DNA of 7,619 nucleotides from Alphaproteobacteria bacterium (GTDB taxonomy: Bacteria; Pseudomonadota; Alphaproteobacteria; Rickettsiales; SXRF01), in assembly GCA_020050695.1 (NCBI GenBank), contig JAGVKI010000093.1, forward strand, positions 1 to 7,619, given 5' to 3'. The notes beneath the pieces were generated by a model. The model worked only from the letters and a program-made list of their open reading frames with translations, made no database searches and had not been told where the DNA came from. Below, one piece after another: positions 1-7,190 of the stretch. Position numbers and translations under genes: made by a program. How positions within the stretch are numbered: the stretch's first letter is position 1; each line of letters begins with the position of its first letter.

Positions 1-68
1 ATCAGCCCAAGCGCCCAGACGCCCTCGCCTTCCTTGCCATTTGACTTTGTCCCATTTCCCTTTGTCAT
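1..68 (-). CDS. anmK: 1,6-anhydro-N-acetylmuramic acid kinase, N-terminal fragment (runs off the window)
   Basis: Only the first 22 codons plus two bases are present. Read on the minus strand from the ATG at 68-66 they give a Lys/Gly-rich tail followed by GVWALGL, and the last two bases (AT) fit the Met that would begin the family's LMSGTS.DG ATP-binding motif just outside the window. AnmK phosphorylates and opens the anhydro ring of anhydro-MurNAc to give MurNAc-6-phosphate in cytoplasmic peptidoglycan recycling. An AGGA (82-79) lies 10 bases before the ATG and is a reasonable ribosome binding site. The gene is divergent from tyrS, a pairing I recall from many alphaproteobacteria, and this supports the call. 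The tail of about 16 residues before VWALGL is longer than in typical AnmK and is made of pentad repeats. The call rests on a very short match plus context; no catalytic residue is in view. Confidence 0.72.
   Translation of the reverse strand, partial: MTKGNGTKSNGKEGEGVWALGL
21..65 (-). repeat. three-unit 15-bp repeat encoding Gly/Lys-rich pentapeptides at the AnmK N-terminus
   Basis: On the minus strand, directly after the ATG, come ACAAAGGGAAATGGG (65-51), ACAAAGTCAAATGGC (50-36) and AAGGAAGGCGAGGGC (35-21). Units 1 and 2 match at 12 of 15 bases; unit 3 is diverged but keeps the pattern. They encode TKGNG, TKSNG and KEGEG. The likely origin is in-frame tandem duplication that lengthened a flexible, basic N-terminal tail ahead of the kinase fold. 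A role for the tail is not evident. Confidence 0.65.
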
Positions 69-83
69 TGATGCTTTATCCTG

Positions 84-113
84 TTGCTTATTAATGAGAA
101 GTTAATCTATATA
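84..113 (+). promoter_or_regulatory. candidate sigma70-type promoter for tyrS
   Basis: TTGCTT (84-89) resembles a -35 box. It is followed by 17 bases to CTATAT (107-112), or 18 to TATATA (108-113), as the -10. This would start transcription near 119-121 and give a leader of about 50 nt ahead of the tyrS ATG. The spacer holds a small inverted repeat, ATTAA (90-94) and TTAAT (102-106), separated by 7 bases, which could bind a dimeric regulator or be chance in AT-rich DNA. The leader shows no T-box-like structure. No equally good promoter is visible for anmK on the other strand. Assigned by eye only. Confidence 0.4.
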
Positions 114-168
114 GCGTATTAACGAAAGAGAATACCGAATTGTAATACCACAATAAAGGAAATCTACT

Positions 169-1584
169 ATGGCAGGTTATCAATCTGATTTCATGCGTAT
201 CATGCAAGAGCGTGGCTTCATCCACCAGTGCACGGACGTGGAGAGTCTTGATAAGCGCATGAAGCGCGACCGCACTGCTGCCTATATTGGATTTGATTGC
301 ACTGCGCAAAGCCTGCATGTCGGTAGCCTGATACAGATCATGGTGCTGCGCTGGCTGCAAAAGACCGGTCATAAGCCGATTGTACTGCTGGGCGGTGGCA
401 CTACCCGCATTGGTGACCCGTCAGGCAAAGACGAAGCCCGCAAGGTGCTTTCCAATGATTCTATTCAGTCGAACATGGAATCCATCAAAACGATTTTCGA
501 GCAGTTCCTCAGTTTTGGCACAGCGGCAAGCGACGCCATCTTAGTAAACAACGCCCAGTGGCTCGATAAACTGAACTACATTGAATTCCTAGGCAACTTT
601 GGCCGTTACTTCTCGGTCAACCGCATGCTGAGCATGGACAGTGTGAAGCTGCGCCTTGAGCGCGAGCAGAATCTCAGCTTCCTCGAATTCAACTACATGA
701 TTCTTCAGGCCTATGACTTTGTAGAACTCAACCAGCGTTTCGGTTGTGTGTTGCAGGTGGGTGGTTCTGACCAGTGGGGCAATATCATTATGGGTATTGA
801 CCTGTTCAACCGCATGGATTCGGAAAAACGTTTCCAGCCTGTTGATCTCGAGAAAAACAGTGGCGGTGCCAAGCTTCAATTGAAGGTGCTTGAGGTACAG
901 CCGATGATTCAGTCCAAGCGCACTGATCCGACTGATTATACCACGGAAGCATTCATGAATTATCTCAACCAGGGTGAAGGCCGCGGGTTGTTTGGCCTTA
1001 CCACACCGCTGCTGACGACTGCCGCTGGCCAAAAAATGGGCAAGACCGCATCAGGCGCTGTCTGGCTGAATAAAGATATGCTCTCGCCATATGACTACTG
1101 GCAGTTCTGGCGCAACGTCGATGATGCGGACGTAGGCCGTTTCCTGCGCCTGTTCACCGAACTGCCGCTGGATGAGATTGCTAAACTTGAGCAGCTGAAA
1201 GACGCTGACATCAATGAAGCCAAAAAGATCCTTGCCAACGAAGCTACCAAACTTTGTCATGGTGACCGTGCTGCAAAGCAGGCTGCTGAAACCGCTAAAA
1301 AGACATTTGAAGAAGGCGGTATTGGCCAGGACATTCCTGTGTTCAACCTGACCGAATCTGAAATTGGCAAAGGCATTCCGGCCTATGACATGCTTCGTCA
1401 GGCTGGCCTTGCAAGTTCCGGTGGCGACGCTAAACGCCTTATTCGCGGCGGCGGCGCACGTGTGAATGACCGCAAGATTGAGGATGAAAACGAACTAATC
1501 GGCCTCAATCAGTTTGATGGCGAAGGCAGCCTAAAGCTCAGCGCTGGCCGCAAAAAGCATGTTCTGGTGAAGCTTAAATCCTAG
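169..1584 (+). CDS. tyrS: tyrosine--tRNA ligase (TyrRS) with an internal insertion
   Basis: Class Ic aminoacyl-tRNA synthetase that activates tyrosine with ATP and charges tRNA-Tyr in the cytoplasm. The start is fixed by AAAGGA (155-160) 8 bases before the ATG. In order: Y39-I-G-F-D43 at the tyrosine pocket; HIGH-equivalent H50-V-G-S53 (HVGS, as I recall from alphaproteobacterial TyrRS); [15 protein letters not shown] (76-90); Y176-M-I-L-Q180-A-Y-D183, the tyrosine-binding Tyr/Gln/Asp set; GGSDQWGNI (198-206); K289-M-G-K-T293, the KMSKS loop; and a C-terminal S4 RNA-binding domain (about 403-471). All key residues are intact, so it should be active. At 471 residues it is longer than the roughly 415-420 usual in the family. 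The excess sits at residues 217-272, between the QWGN helix and FGLTTPLL. The stop (TAG) lies 2 bases from the stop of the convergent AsmA-like gene. Confidence 0.97.
   Translation: MAGYQSDFMRIMQERGFIHQCTDVESLDKRMKRDRTAAYIGFDCTAQSLHVGSLIQIMVLRWLQKTGHKPIVLLGGGTTRIGDPSGKDEARKVLSNDSIQSNMESIKTIFEQFLSFGTAASDAILVNNAQWLDKLNYIEFLGNFGRYFSVNRMLSMDSVKLRLEREQNLSFLEFNYMILQAYDFVELNQRFGCVLQVGGSDQWGNIIMGIDLFNRMDSEKRFQPVDLEKNSGGAKLQLKVLEVQPMIQSKRTDPTDYTTEAFMNYLNQGEGRGLFGLTTPLLTTAAGQKMGKTASGAVWLNKDMLSPYDYWQFWRNVDDADVGRFLRLFTELPLDEIAKLEQLKDADINEAKKILANEATKLCHGDRAAKQAAETAKKTFEEGGIGQDIPVFNLTESEIGKGIPAYDMLRQAGLASSGGDAKRLIRGGGARVNDRKIEDENELIGLNQFDGEGSLKLSAGRKKHVLVKLKS
817..984 (+). other. in-frame insertion segment within tyrS (residues about 217-272)
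   Basis: In ordinary TyrRS the GIDL-type helix after GSDQWGN is joined to the FGLT strand by only about 8-10 residues. Here about 56 residues lie between NRM (216) and GLF (273), a net gain of roughly 45-50, which accounts for the extra length of the protein. The segment is hydrophilic and mixed in charge, with a basic, Gln-rich middle ([18 protein letters not shown], 234-251) and a possible short helix ([10 protein letters not shown], 259-268). It has no stop codon, and base composition and codon choice look like the rest of the gene, so it is probably old or ameliorated. The bounds are approximate because no alignment was run. I recognise no domain in it. Confidence 0.7.
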
Positions 1585-1591
1585 GTTTAAG
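1573..1591. repeat. inverted repeat spanning the convergent tyrS / AsmA-like gene ends
   Basis: CTTAAATC (1573-1580) pairs with GGTTTAAG (1584-1591), including one T-G wobble, around the 3-base loop CTA. The 19-bp element covers both stop codons (TAG at 1582-1584 plus, TAA at 1589-1587 minus). It could act as a weak shared, bidirectional 3'-end hairpin. The stem is AT-rich and no U-tract follows on either strand, so a classical intrinsic terminator is unlikely. No better terminator is visible at this junction. Confidence 0.35.
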
Positions 1592-4500
1592 GCCTGTTAG
1601 GGTATTTAGGTTTATCGGTTTGTGCAGCTGGTTTTTCTACAGTTGTTGCAGCCGCTGCATTCTCATCGCCAGTATCGAGAATATCAAATAGCCCACGCAG
1701 GAAACCCGGCGTTAGGAATGACAGCGGATTTACCATCACGTCCGGCTCTGCATTGGTTCCCTTGATCGAGTAACGTGCCGCAAATATACCCTGCCCTTCG
1801 CCGCCTGTAAGTATGCGACCGAAAAATGGCACCCTGCCAAATACGTTATTGAGTGTGTAAGACGGCACTACAGTGCCTTCAATATTCATGGTGCGCGCCG
1901 GGAATGTAATGGTGCCTTCTGCAGTCAGCCCCATAGACGAGCCATAGCTTTTGGCGTTTTTAAGTGTGATCACATCTTTAGTGAGTGTGTATGGCGCGTG
2001 CAGTTTATCAAAGTTGATACCGTTACCCTGCAGTGCATTGATAATGCCGGTAAGCGATGCCAGCGAAAGCAGTTTGGCAAGTACCGGTACACCTTTGACG
2101 GTATGTTTGGTTATCATTGCTTTGCCGGTGAGCACACTGTCAGCTGTGGTATCATCGTAGTTGCCGGTTACGGTAAGGGCACCACCTTCCATGCCGTCCA
2201 GGATATTCATGGCACGCAGGAATGCACCGGCGCTATCGGCATTGATAGATAGCTGGCGTGTGGCTTTGGGATTGCGCAATATACGCATACTGAAGGGTTT
2301 GCCATCATCAGTGGTGCCGCTGACATTGGCAAATTTGCATAATGCGAGTGTGCACTCAATTTCGGCTTTGACATCATTCAGGCGCTGGTCTTTGCGTGTT
2401 ATAACGCGCTCTATCTCTGCCTTCAGGCTAAGCGCAGGAAAATGCTGGAATGAAAAAGTAGGTTCTACCTTGACGCCGGGCTTATCTTCCATCCAGTGAG
2501 TTACGTCGGCCACCAGGCCTTTGGCATCGAGTTTGAAACCGCCGGGAATCACTTCATAGTAAAGGCTGTCGAGATTGGTTTCACCCAGGCGTAATTTAGT
2601 GGTGCGTACCGATTGTATACCTGACATATCAGGCGCGATCTTTGCATTGCCGCGCACATCAGCATTAAACCCCTGAAGCACAAAGCTTGGTATAGTGACG
2701 CCGCCGTCTTTCTTCTGGGTGGTCAGGTCAAGTTTGGCTGATTCACCGGCAGGCTTGGAGTAAGGCAGGGTTTTCATTTCCACGGCGGCATTCGTCAGGT
2801 CAATACTCGCGCTGGTCTCTTCCAGATTGCCGCCTTGTTTCATGCTGCCCTTAATGGCAAGCTTGCCACTCAGCCAGTCAAACGCGGGATAGCCAAATTT
2901 CGGCAATGCTTCAACGGGCGAAGTAGCGTTTACATCAATGAATGTATCATAGGGGCTGCCGTCTTCTGGCTTGAACAGGTATTTCACCTGGCTTTCAGAA
3001 ACACTGGCGCCATTGACCGTTCCGCCGCCCTTGAACTCAAGCAGGGAGTTATTGACCACAATACTCCCCTTGATGCCCTGCAGGTCGAACTTATTCATGA
3101 ATTTATCCTGCGATGCATCAGTGATTTCTGCATTCACATCATAGGTAATATCGGGATCGCCCGGTTTGCCGTTTTCGTCCAGCGGCGAATAGAAATGAAA
3201 GCCCACATTCGCTTTGCCTTTAATGTCACCTTTTGCCTGGCTTGCAATAAGGTTGAGGGATTCTGCCTTTTTAAGGCGCGGCAAACCAAGGAAGCGCACA
3301 ATATCCGCCGAACTTGACTGCGCTGTAATTGCCACCTCGATATACGGATTGGTTGCATTCAGGTCAGCAATGAATACGCGGCCTTCTGATAATTTGGTTT
3401 CCCCCATAAATTCAGCTGAAGCGATAGTGGCATCGAGGGCAATGCCGTCCACATGCACCAGCGCATCAATTTTTTTGACCTGCGGGTGTTCGGGCAGATA
3501 GGTTATTTCAGCGTCAGAAAGCTGTATGTTTGCATCAATGGCTTCCTTGGGCAAAATAGGTTTCGCCAGATCGCCGGCTGCAATATTGATGGCAACCTTG
3601 GCCTCGGGCACATGGCCAGCGGTAATATTGGTAGTAACCCATGTACGGGTTTCCGGCGCAAGATTGGTCGGCCATAGTGCATGCAGGTTAGCCGCCTGCA
3701 CGTTGGTAATGCTGGCATTGGCTTTAATAGAGGCATCCATGCTATCGGTCAGTCCTATGACGGCGGAAGCAATGATCTCCGATTCTCCTGTGCTAGCGCT
3801 GAAAGAATCAAGCTGGATATTTTTCAGGTTATTAGTGAGTTCGCCTTCTGCATGCAGCTTGGTAATGTCCAGTACGCTGTCGAGATAGATAGAGGTGATC
3901 GTGCCTTTGCCGCCATTAATTGAAAAGCCAAGACGGTTAAGATGGCCCTGCTTATCCATGTTTAATGTGGCATTGCCGCTAAGGGGTACATTAAAGAGCT
4001 TCATGTGCGGATTATCTGAGAAAAGTTCAGACAAAGTACCGGGCATAAGCTGGTCGAAGTTGATAATGGCCTTTACATCGTTTTTATTAAATGTCAGTTC
4101 AGCCGACACGGGCGTATGGTATTGGCTGTATAATATCTCCCCGGTCAGTTCAGCTTTGATGATACCGTCATGATCACGCCGGAAGATAAGGTTTGCCTCT
4201 GTAGCATTGAAGAAAACGCCCTGCTCAATGCTGCCAACGGTAATGTCTGCATTGCGAATTGAGATATAGCGCAGCTTGCGGAAATTATTGTTTTGCTCTG
4301 GTGCCAGCAGTGGCATAAGCACTGCGCCAAAGGGAATCACTTTGCCTTCTGCAATGGTATCGGGTTTTGCTTCCGCTTCTTTTGGCTTTTCCTGATCTTC
4401 ATTACCGCCCTTAAGGCCAAAGCTGATCGACAGGTCAGGATTTTGCAGCAGGCTGATGACCGGGCGCTTTACGCGTAGCGAGGTAGGAAGTATTTCGCCA

Positions 4501-4829
4501 TGCAGGATTGATAAAGGGTCAATACCCAGTGAAATTTCCGGAAAAGTGGAAAACTCCTCCCCGCTTTTGCTCGTTATGGATACCTGGCGCAAACGTATGT
4601 CCACCGGACGCATCCAGCCATCCCAAACCAGCCAGGTCTGACCGATCTTTACCGCGTATTCACCGTTATTGCCAAGTGCTTTTTCAATATAAGGTGACAG
4701 GTCATTGAGTGAACGCGGGCCTGTTGCCACCCAGATTAACAGGGCGTTGACGCTGATTAATACAACAATCAGCACTCCAAGCAAAAGACTCGTGAATGAT
4801 TTCAGTTTAAATTTAAATTTCTGACGCAC
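1587..4829 (-). CDS. AsmA/YhdP-like (DUF3971, AsmA C-terminal) inner-membrane-anchored envelope protein
   Basis: Predicted 1080 residues. A short basic N-terminus (RQKFKFKLK) and one hydrophobic segment (about 13-35) give a signal anchor; the rest should lie in the periplasm. The bulk is repetitive beta-strand-type sequence (alternating polar/hydrophobic, e.g. 190-370, 430-620 and 700-860), the pattern of AsmA-clan bridge proteins. The C-terminal part (about 880-1050) holds the AsmA-like signature: KGVPVLAKLLSLASLTGI (912-929), YTLNNVFGRVPFFGRIL (991-1007) and NPLSFLTPGFLRGLFDI (1034-1050). The end is an Ala/Thr/Lys/Pro-rich tail. Relatives such as E. coli YhdP and TamB move phospholipids between inner and outer membrane; by analogy this is a lipid-transport or outer-membrane homeostasis factor. 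The start is GTG at 4829-4827: a TAA lies four codons upstream, and any later start would lose the anchor. There is no clear Shine-Dalgarno. It begins 12 bases after the tandem stops of the upstream gene, so one transcript with translational coupling is likely. Confidence 0.88.
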   Translation of the reverse strand: MRQKFKFKLKSFTSLLLGVLIVVLISVNALLIWVATGPRSLNDLSPYIEKALGNNGEYAVKIGQTWLVWDGWMRPVDIRLRQVSITSKSGEEFSTFPEISLGIDPLSILHGEILPTSLRVKRPVISLLQNPDLSISFGLKGGNEDQEKPKEAEAKPDTIAEGKVIPFGAVLMPLLAPEQNNNFRKLRYISIRNADITVGSIEQGVFFNATEANLIFRRDHDGIIKAELTGEILYSQYHTPVSAELTFNKNDVKAIINFDQLMPGTLSELFSDNPHMKLFNVPLSGNATLNMDKQGHLNRLGFSINGGKGTITSIYLDSVLDITKLHAEGELTNNLKNIQLDSFSASTGESEIIASAVIGLTDSMDASIKANASITNVQAANLHALWPTNLAPETRTWVTTNITAGHVPEAKVAINIAAGDLAKPILPKEAIDANIQLSDAEITYLPEHPQVKKIDALVHVDGIALDATIASAEFMGETKLSEGRVFIADLNATNPYIEVAITAQSSSADIVRFLGLPRLKKAESLNLIASQAKGDIKGKANVGFHFYSPLDENGKPGDPDITYDVNAEITDASQDKFMNKFDLQGIKGSIVVNNSLLEFKGGGTVNGASVSESQVKYLFKPEDGSPYDTFIDVNATSPVEALPKFGYPAFDWLSGKLAIKGSMKQGGNLEETSASIDLTNAAVEMKTLPYSKPAGESAKLDLTTQKKDGGVTIPSFVLQGFNADVRGNAKIAPDMSGIQSVRTTKLRLGETNLDSLYYEVIPGGFKLDAKGLVADVTHWMEDKPGVKVEPTFSFQHFPALSLKAEIERVITRKDQRLNDVKAEIECTLALCKFANVSGTTDDGKPFSMRILRNPKATRQLSINADSAGAFLRAMNILDGMEGGALTVTGNYDDTTADSVLTGKAMITKHTVKGVPVLAKLLSLASLTGIINALQGNGINFDKLHAPYTLTKDVITLKNAKSYGSSMGLTAEGTITFPARTMNIEGTVVPSYTLNNVFGRVPFFGRILTGGEGQGIFAARYSIKGTNAEPDVMVNPLSFLTPGFLRGLFDILDTGDENAAAATTVEKPAAQTDKPKYPNRP

Positions 4830-4841
4830 TACGGGACTTTA

Positions 4842-7109
4842 TTAAAAAATAGTTTGCATAATATTGCTGTAATTATCCGTCCAGATACCAACAGAAGGAT
4901 TTTTTTCCAGAGGTTTCCACGCCGAATCAGGCGCAGCAAGTTGATTGAAGTCCTTATCTTCGCGCGCCATGATGACCCATATAGATGGCTTATCGTTGAT
5001 GGTTTTAAGTGAGGTGGTATGTTTAATCCTTGCTTTCAGGCCCACGGCTTCAGAGAGTGCAGCCATAACGGGTGCCAGCTTCAGGTGTCGGTTGGAGATG
5101 TTAAACATGATCATGCCGCCGTCTTTGAGCTTTGATTTATACAGTTCCAACGCTTCTTTGGTAAGCAGATGCACAGGAATGGCATCGGAACTAAATACGT
5201 CAATCACGATTACACCATACCGTTTATCCTGAGCATGGTTAAGCGAGAGCCTGGCATCACCCATAATGATATTGGTTTTGGGGCCGCAATCTCTAAGGAA
5301 GGTGAAATACTCCGGGTTGCTGGCAATAGATGCCACAATGGGATCGATTTCATATAAATCGAATGGTTGATCTTTTTTACCAAAGCAGGTGATAGTACCC
5401 GAACCAAGGCCAAGTAACGCTACCGGATCATTCTGTAGGCTACTATCAACATTGGCAAAGGTCTCACGCAGTGGGCCATAATAGGAAACCGGCGTCATGC
5501 GCAGCTTCGGATCAAGCGATTGGATGCCATGAAGCGTCGTGCCGTGCATAAGCATGCGTGCATTTAGGATTGGGCTTTGCAAAACGCGGTTTACACCAAA
5601 GAAATTACGTTCAGCGTAAATAACGTTTGGCAGAATGCGGCCGCTCGGGTTACTGCCGGTAAGCTGTACGGCTATAAGAAGCGCGGCCATGGTTAGTGCA
5701 AAGCGTACTGGGCGATGGCTGGTGCGCATTGACATATTAAAAAATAATACGAACAGGAATACTGTCAGCAGCGATACGATAGAAAGGCCAGACTGGTTAT
5801 CAGACGGGGTGCCGCCCACCATGGACATGAGCCATGCGTTGCCGCTTTTGAGCATATCGGCATGTTCTTTTGAGGCATAACCGTAAGCAGAAAACGCGAT
5901 AAAAAGGAATAGGCCAAAGGTCGCAGGGATAATAAAATCACGATTGCGATTACTCTTATCTTTAGAGAATACACCCTCGGGCGGACGCAGGAACAGGCTT
6001 AAGATAAGAATAAGCGGGTATTCAATGGGGGTGGTGAACAGGACGGGGGCAATCAGCGAGTTAAATACACCGCCCAGCATGCCGCCGAATGATACCCACA
6101 GGAAGAATTCCGTCAGGTATTTGGCATCGGGTTTGTTAAGTGCAAGCTGGCCATGGCACGTCAGTGCAATGTAGAAAAACACGAACAGGTGAAGAAGGAT
6201 CACTTCGCTGATAAAGTTAAATTCAAATGCCATTGCCATAACAACAAGTGGCACAAGCATAGGAATTGCTTTCATTGCGGGTTCGATCAGCATGGGCTTT
6301 TTGGCAAATGCCAGAATGAAGGTCAGCAGGTAAAGCGCCAGCGGGATAACCCAAAGCAGCGGCACTGATGCAATATCGGTGGTCACATAGGTGGTCACGC
6401 CCAGCATGAGACTGGACGGGCAGAACGCCAGGGCAATCCAATAGAGGCGGTTTTTCAGTGTAGGGGCCGCAACGGACGTATTGCTGGCTGCCTGCGCTGC
6501 CGCAGGCAAAAGGGTGCGCTGCATATAATAGCCGCAGGTGACAATCATGATGCCAAAGAAACAAAACAGAAGCGACCATGTGCCGGTCTGCTGTTGCAGG
6601 CTTAAGAGCGGCTCGATAACCACTGGGTAGCTGATCAGGGCAAGAAGACTGCCGACATTGCTGGCGCTATAGAGAAAATAAGGATTGGCCGCGTCCTTAT
6701 GGTTGGTGCGCGAGAGCCAGAACTGTAGCAGCGGTGCGTTAGCAGCGAGCACAAAGAATGGGAAACCCACAGAAAGTGCAAGTGACAGCAGCACCCAGCT
6801 TACCGGATGCTCAACGCTTGGGAACCCAAGGTCGGTTTTTGCAGCGATAGGAAGCCAGACTAATGTGGCAAGTAATAGCGCAGCATGTACAAAGAATTGC
6901 TTTTTAGGCCCAAGCTTGGCGCTTAAATGTGCATAGGCATAACCGCCAAGCAGCAATATCTGGAAGAACATCATGGATGTGTTCCACACAGCCGGGCTGC
7001 CACCCAGGTGCGGGAGCAGCAGTTTGGAGATCATCGGCTGGATAAGAAAAAGCAAGAATGCGCTTGTAAAAATGGTAATGGTGTAAATACTTGTCATTCG
7101 AGCAACCAC
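4842..7109 (-). CDS. fused multi-pass membrane protein / spermidine-synthase-like domain protein
   Basis: Predicted 755 residues in two halves. Residues 8 to about 485 carry some 14-15 hydrophobic segments with family motifs: GGSPAVW (36-42), NAPLLQFW (124-131), CHGQLA (318-323) followed by LTEFFLWVSFGGMLGGVFN (332-350). The C-terminal half (about 500-755) is a Rossmann methyltransferase-like spermidine synthase domain: LHGIQ (526-530), G567-L-G-S-G571, YEIDP (586-590; acidic SAM/decarboxy-SAM ribose contact), GDAR (617-620), D637-VFSSDAIP and WTDNYSNIM (743-751). This is the 'fused MFS/spermidine synthase' class, whose substrate and product are not established to my knowledge. The loop around D637 differs from the D.TDP.GP signature of SpeE, so spermidine as product is doubtful. 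The start is either GTG 7109-7107 (an in-frame TAA lies three codons upstream) or ATG 7097-7095; neither has a good ribosome binding site. It ends in tandem TAA codons, 12 bases before the AsmA-like gene. Confidence 0.88.
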   Translation of the reverse strand: MVARMTSIYTITIFTSAFLLFLIQPMISKLLLPHLGGSPAVWNTSMMFFQILLLGGYAYAHLSAKLGPKKQFFVHAALLLATLVWLPIAAKTDLGFPSVEHPVSWVLLSLALSVGFPFFVLAANAPLLQFWLSRTNHKDAANPYFLYSASNVGSLLALISYPVVIEPLLSLQQQTGTWSLLFCFFGIMIVTCGYYMQRTLLPAAAQAASNTSVAAPTLKNRLYWIALAFCPSSLMLGVTTYVTTDIASVPLLWVIPLALYLLTFILAFAKKPMLIEPAMKAIPMLVPLVVMAMAFEFNFISEVILLHLFVFFYIALTCHGQLALNKPDAKYLTEFFLWVSFGGMLGGVFNSLIAPVLFTTPIEYPLILILSLFLRPPEGVFSKDKSNRNRDFIIPATFGLFLFIAFSAYGYASKEHADMLKSGNAWLMSMVGGTPSDNQSGLSIVSLLTVFLFVLFFNMSMRTSHRPVRFALTMAALLIAVQLTGSNPSGRILPNVIYAERNFFGVNRVLQSPILNARMLMHGTTLHGIQSLDPKLRMTPVSYYGPLRETFANVDSSLQNDPVALLGLGSGTITCFGKKDQPFDLYEIDPIVASIASNPEYFTFLRDCGPKTNIIMGDARLSLNHAQDKRYGVIVIDVFSSDAIPVHLLTKEALELYKSKLKDGGMIMFNISNRHLKLAPVMAALSEAVGLKARIKHTTSLKTINDKPSIWVIMAREDKDFNQLAAPDSAWKPLEKNPSVGIWTDNYSNIMQTIF

Positions 7110-7190
7110 AATAGGTTAGAAAGAAAACATATAAGCACGGTTCCAGATAAGTTTCCAGCGCAAGAAGCAATATTTCCTCCTCCATTCAAT
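7110..7190. promoter_or_regulatory. divergent intergenic region between the fused membrane gene and glnE
   Basis: These 81 bases must hold at least part of the control region for the minus-strand operon and perhaps for glnE. I see only weak promoter-like boxes. On the minus strand TGGAAA and TTATAT are 17 bases apart (within about 7157-7129). For glnE, TTGTAA (7064-7069) and AATACT (7086-7091) are 16 apart, inside the neighbouring gene. A pyrimidine tract, TTTCCTCCTCC (7173-7183), lies just before the glnE ATG where a purine-rich ribosome binding site would be expected. No clear operator or terminator is visible. Confidence 0.3.

Noticed and set aside
69..168. T-box or other riboswitch leader for tyrS
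   Set aside because: The region is only 100 bases, has no T-box consensus (AGGGUGG-type motif) or strong terminator hairpin, and the candidate leader is only about 50 nt.
874..885. Perfect 12-bp palindrome CTTCAATTGAAG within the tyrS insertion, considered as a sign of a Rickettsia-type palindromic element
   Set aside because: Such elements have long terminal inverted repeats across 100-150 bp. Here the symmetry stops after 12 bases and no longer stem is visible around it, so it is probably chance.
589..1032. 147-codon open frame on the minus strand inside tyrS
   Set aside because: Lies wholly antisense to a clear, conserved gene; the translation is rich in His/Leu/Thr from reverse reading and shows no family signature or start signal.
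2835..3317. 160-codon open frame on the plus strand inside the AsmA-like gene
   Set aside because: Antisense to a continuous 1080-codon gene; no recognisable domain, and several similar plus-strand frames occur along the same gene, as expected for shadows.
4810..4829. AAATTT tandem repeats at the 5' end of the AsmA-like gene (minus strand), considered as a regulatory or slippage site
   Set aside because: They simply encode the alternating Lys-Phe basic N-terminus before the membrane anchor; no frame problem follows.
6904..7185. 93-codon minus-strand frame beginning MEEEILLL, with GGAGGAGGAAA at its start, upstream of and overlapping the fused membrane gene
   Set aside because: The purine-rich stretch is inside the frame's own first codons, the frame runs out of phase into the conserved GGSPAVW region, and the peptide is not protein-like. 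A short leader-peptide role cannot be excluded, but nothing supports it.
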